Positions 5,795 to 6,286 of a stretch of DNA of 6,286 nt are shown piece by piece. This DNA comes from Bacteriovoracaceae bacterium (lineage in GTDB: Bacteria; Bdellovibrionota; Bacteriovoracia; Bacteriovoracales; Bacteriovoracaceae). The notes under the pieces were generated by a model, which saw nothing but the letters and a program-made list of their open reading frames with translations, was not told the DNA's origin and made no database searches. A program made the translations under genes and the position numbers. The stretch is taken from assembly GCA_023151145.1 (NCBI GenBank), contig JAKLJM010000138.1, positions 1 through 6,286 on the forward strand. Reading direction: 5' to 3'. Within the stretch, counting starts at the first letter, position 1; each line of letters begins with the position of its first letter.

Positions 5795-6286
5795 GTAAAA
5801 TTCTAAATGGAATCCAACTTTCTCTCGCGACATACTTCCCTTTTTCTAAAAAGTAGGGATTACCGGAAAAATCATTATACTCACAATTGGAGAGTTTATT
5901 ATTTAAACAAGTTAAATCAATCTCAGCCTTAATGGCATAAAGAGATTGACGGTAGCGCCTTTCAAAAGCGGGATTATGTTTGTGCTTATGATAAAGTTCA
6001 AATATTAAACTGAATGCATCTTGCAAGGATCCATTTTCACTAACCAGACGACCTGTAAGCGAAAGTATATGCGGTGGAGTTTGTGGGAACTCGCGCAATC
6101 TAGAATATAGAAACACGGCCTTGTTCAAATCATTAAGTTCAAAGTAATAATGGAAACCAGCATTTAAGATAAGTTCATAGTCATTCGGATAAAAGATTAG
6201 GCCTTTATCGTAAATGGCTTTCGCACCCAAATCGTCATCTTTGATGATAGAAAGATAGGGACCACCAAAAGCATAGTTTTCATAAA
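5781..6286 (-). CDS. TPR-like helical repeat protein, 5'-truncated by the window edge
   Basis: The frame stays open to the end of the window with no stop, so the gene begins beyond 6286. The TTG at 6228-6230 is an internal codon, not a convincing start. The 167 visible residues begin YENYAFGGPY. They show helix-turn-helix repeats of TPR type: GAKAIYDKGLIFYPND (residues 20-35), then a unit with AGFHYYFELNDLNKAVFLY (42-60) and one with LTGRLVSENGSLQDAF (77-92). Small residues, a turn Asn/Gly and a trailing Pro fall at the usual places. A polar C-terminal tail has two cysteines (126 and 134) and ends in RKNN. No signal peptide can be judged because the N-terminus is missing. TPR proteins act as protein-protein scaffolds, so a partner role for the coupled downstream membrane enzyme is inferred from the overlap only. 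The exact family is not recognised. Confidence 0.7.
   Translation of the reverse strand, partial: YENYAFGGPYLSIIKDDDLGAKAIYDKGLIFYPNDYELILNAGFHYYFELNDLNKAVFLYSRLREFPQTPPHILSLTGRLVSENGSLQDAFSLIFELYHKHKHNPAFERRYRQSLYAIKAEIDLTCLNNKLSNCEYNDFSGNPYFLEKGKYVARESWIPFRILRKNN

Noticed and set aside
1..6286. CRISPR arrays, tRNA or rRNA genes, insertion sequences, toxin-antitoxin or phage genes.
   Set aside because: No spaced repeats, cloverleaf, transposase or terminal inverted repeats were seen. The window is well filled by the pilus genes and the minus-strand pair.

Overview
The window looks like a chromosomal type IV pilus locus of an AT-rich, Gram-negative, Bdellovibrio-like bacterium. The reasons are the compact pilB-pilT-pilC-pilA order, the low GC content, and a pilin whose C-terminal 'FTAAAAGNLDG...WTIN..K' pattern I associate with Bdellovibrionota and other former deltaproteobacterial pilins. 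The lineage is an inference; no rRNA or other taxonomic marker is present.

Plus strand, 1-3959: the window opens inside the gene for the PilB assembly ATPase (C-terminal half only). The PilT retraction ATPase follows after 13 nt and the PilC inner-membrane platform protein after another 15 nt, so the three almost certainly form one transcript. A 244-bp AT-rich gap then leads to pilA, the major pilin gene. The gap holds two candidate sigma-70-type -10 boxes, a duplicated GATACCAA motif, a small stem-loop and a strong Shine-Dalgarno. No pilS/pilR pair lies between pilC and pilA. PilB and PilT power pilus extension and retraction through PilC, and PilA is the subunit, so this block carries the motor and the fibre of one machine. 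The secretin, alignment proteins and prepilin peptidase are not in the window.

Position 3958-3990: a compact GC stem-loop with a T-run on each strand serves as a bidirectional terminator between pilA and the convergent minus-strand gene. The stop codon of the minus-strand gene is in the loop.

Minus strand, 6286-3976: a two-gene unit is transcribed toward pilA. The upstream gene, cut by the right window edge, encodes a TPR-like helical repeat protein. Its stop codon overlaps the start of the next gene (TAATG). That second gene encodes a 601-residue polytopic membrane protein. It has the layout of GT-C (TMTC/PMT-like) glycosyltransferases: an Asp-Asp pair in the first periplasmic loop, an N-R-K segment before a later membrane helix, and a soluble C-terminal region with a TPR-like stretch. 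Its position next to pilA makes a pilin or cell-surface glycosylation role plausible but unproven. This pair is the least characterised part of the window.
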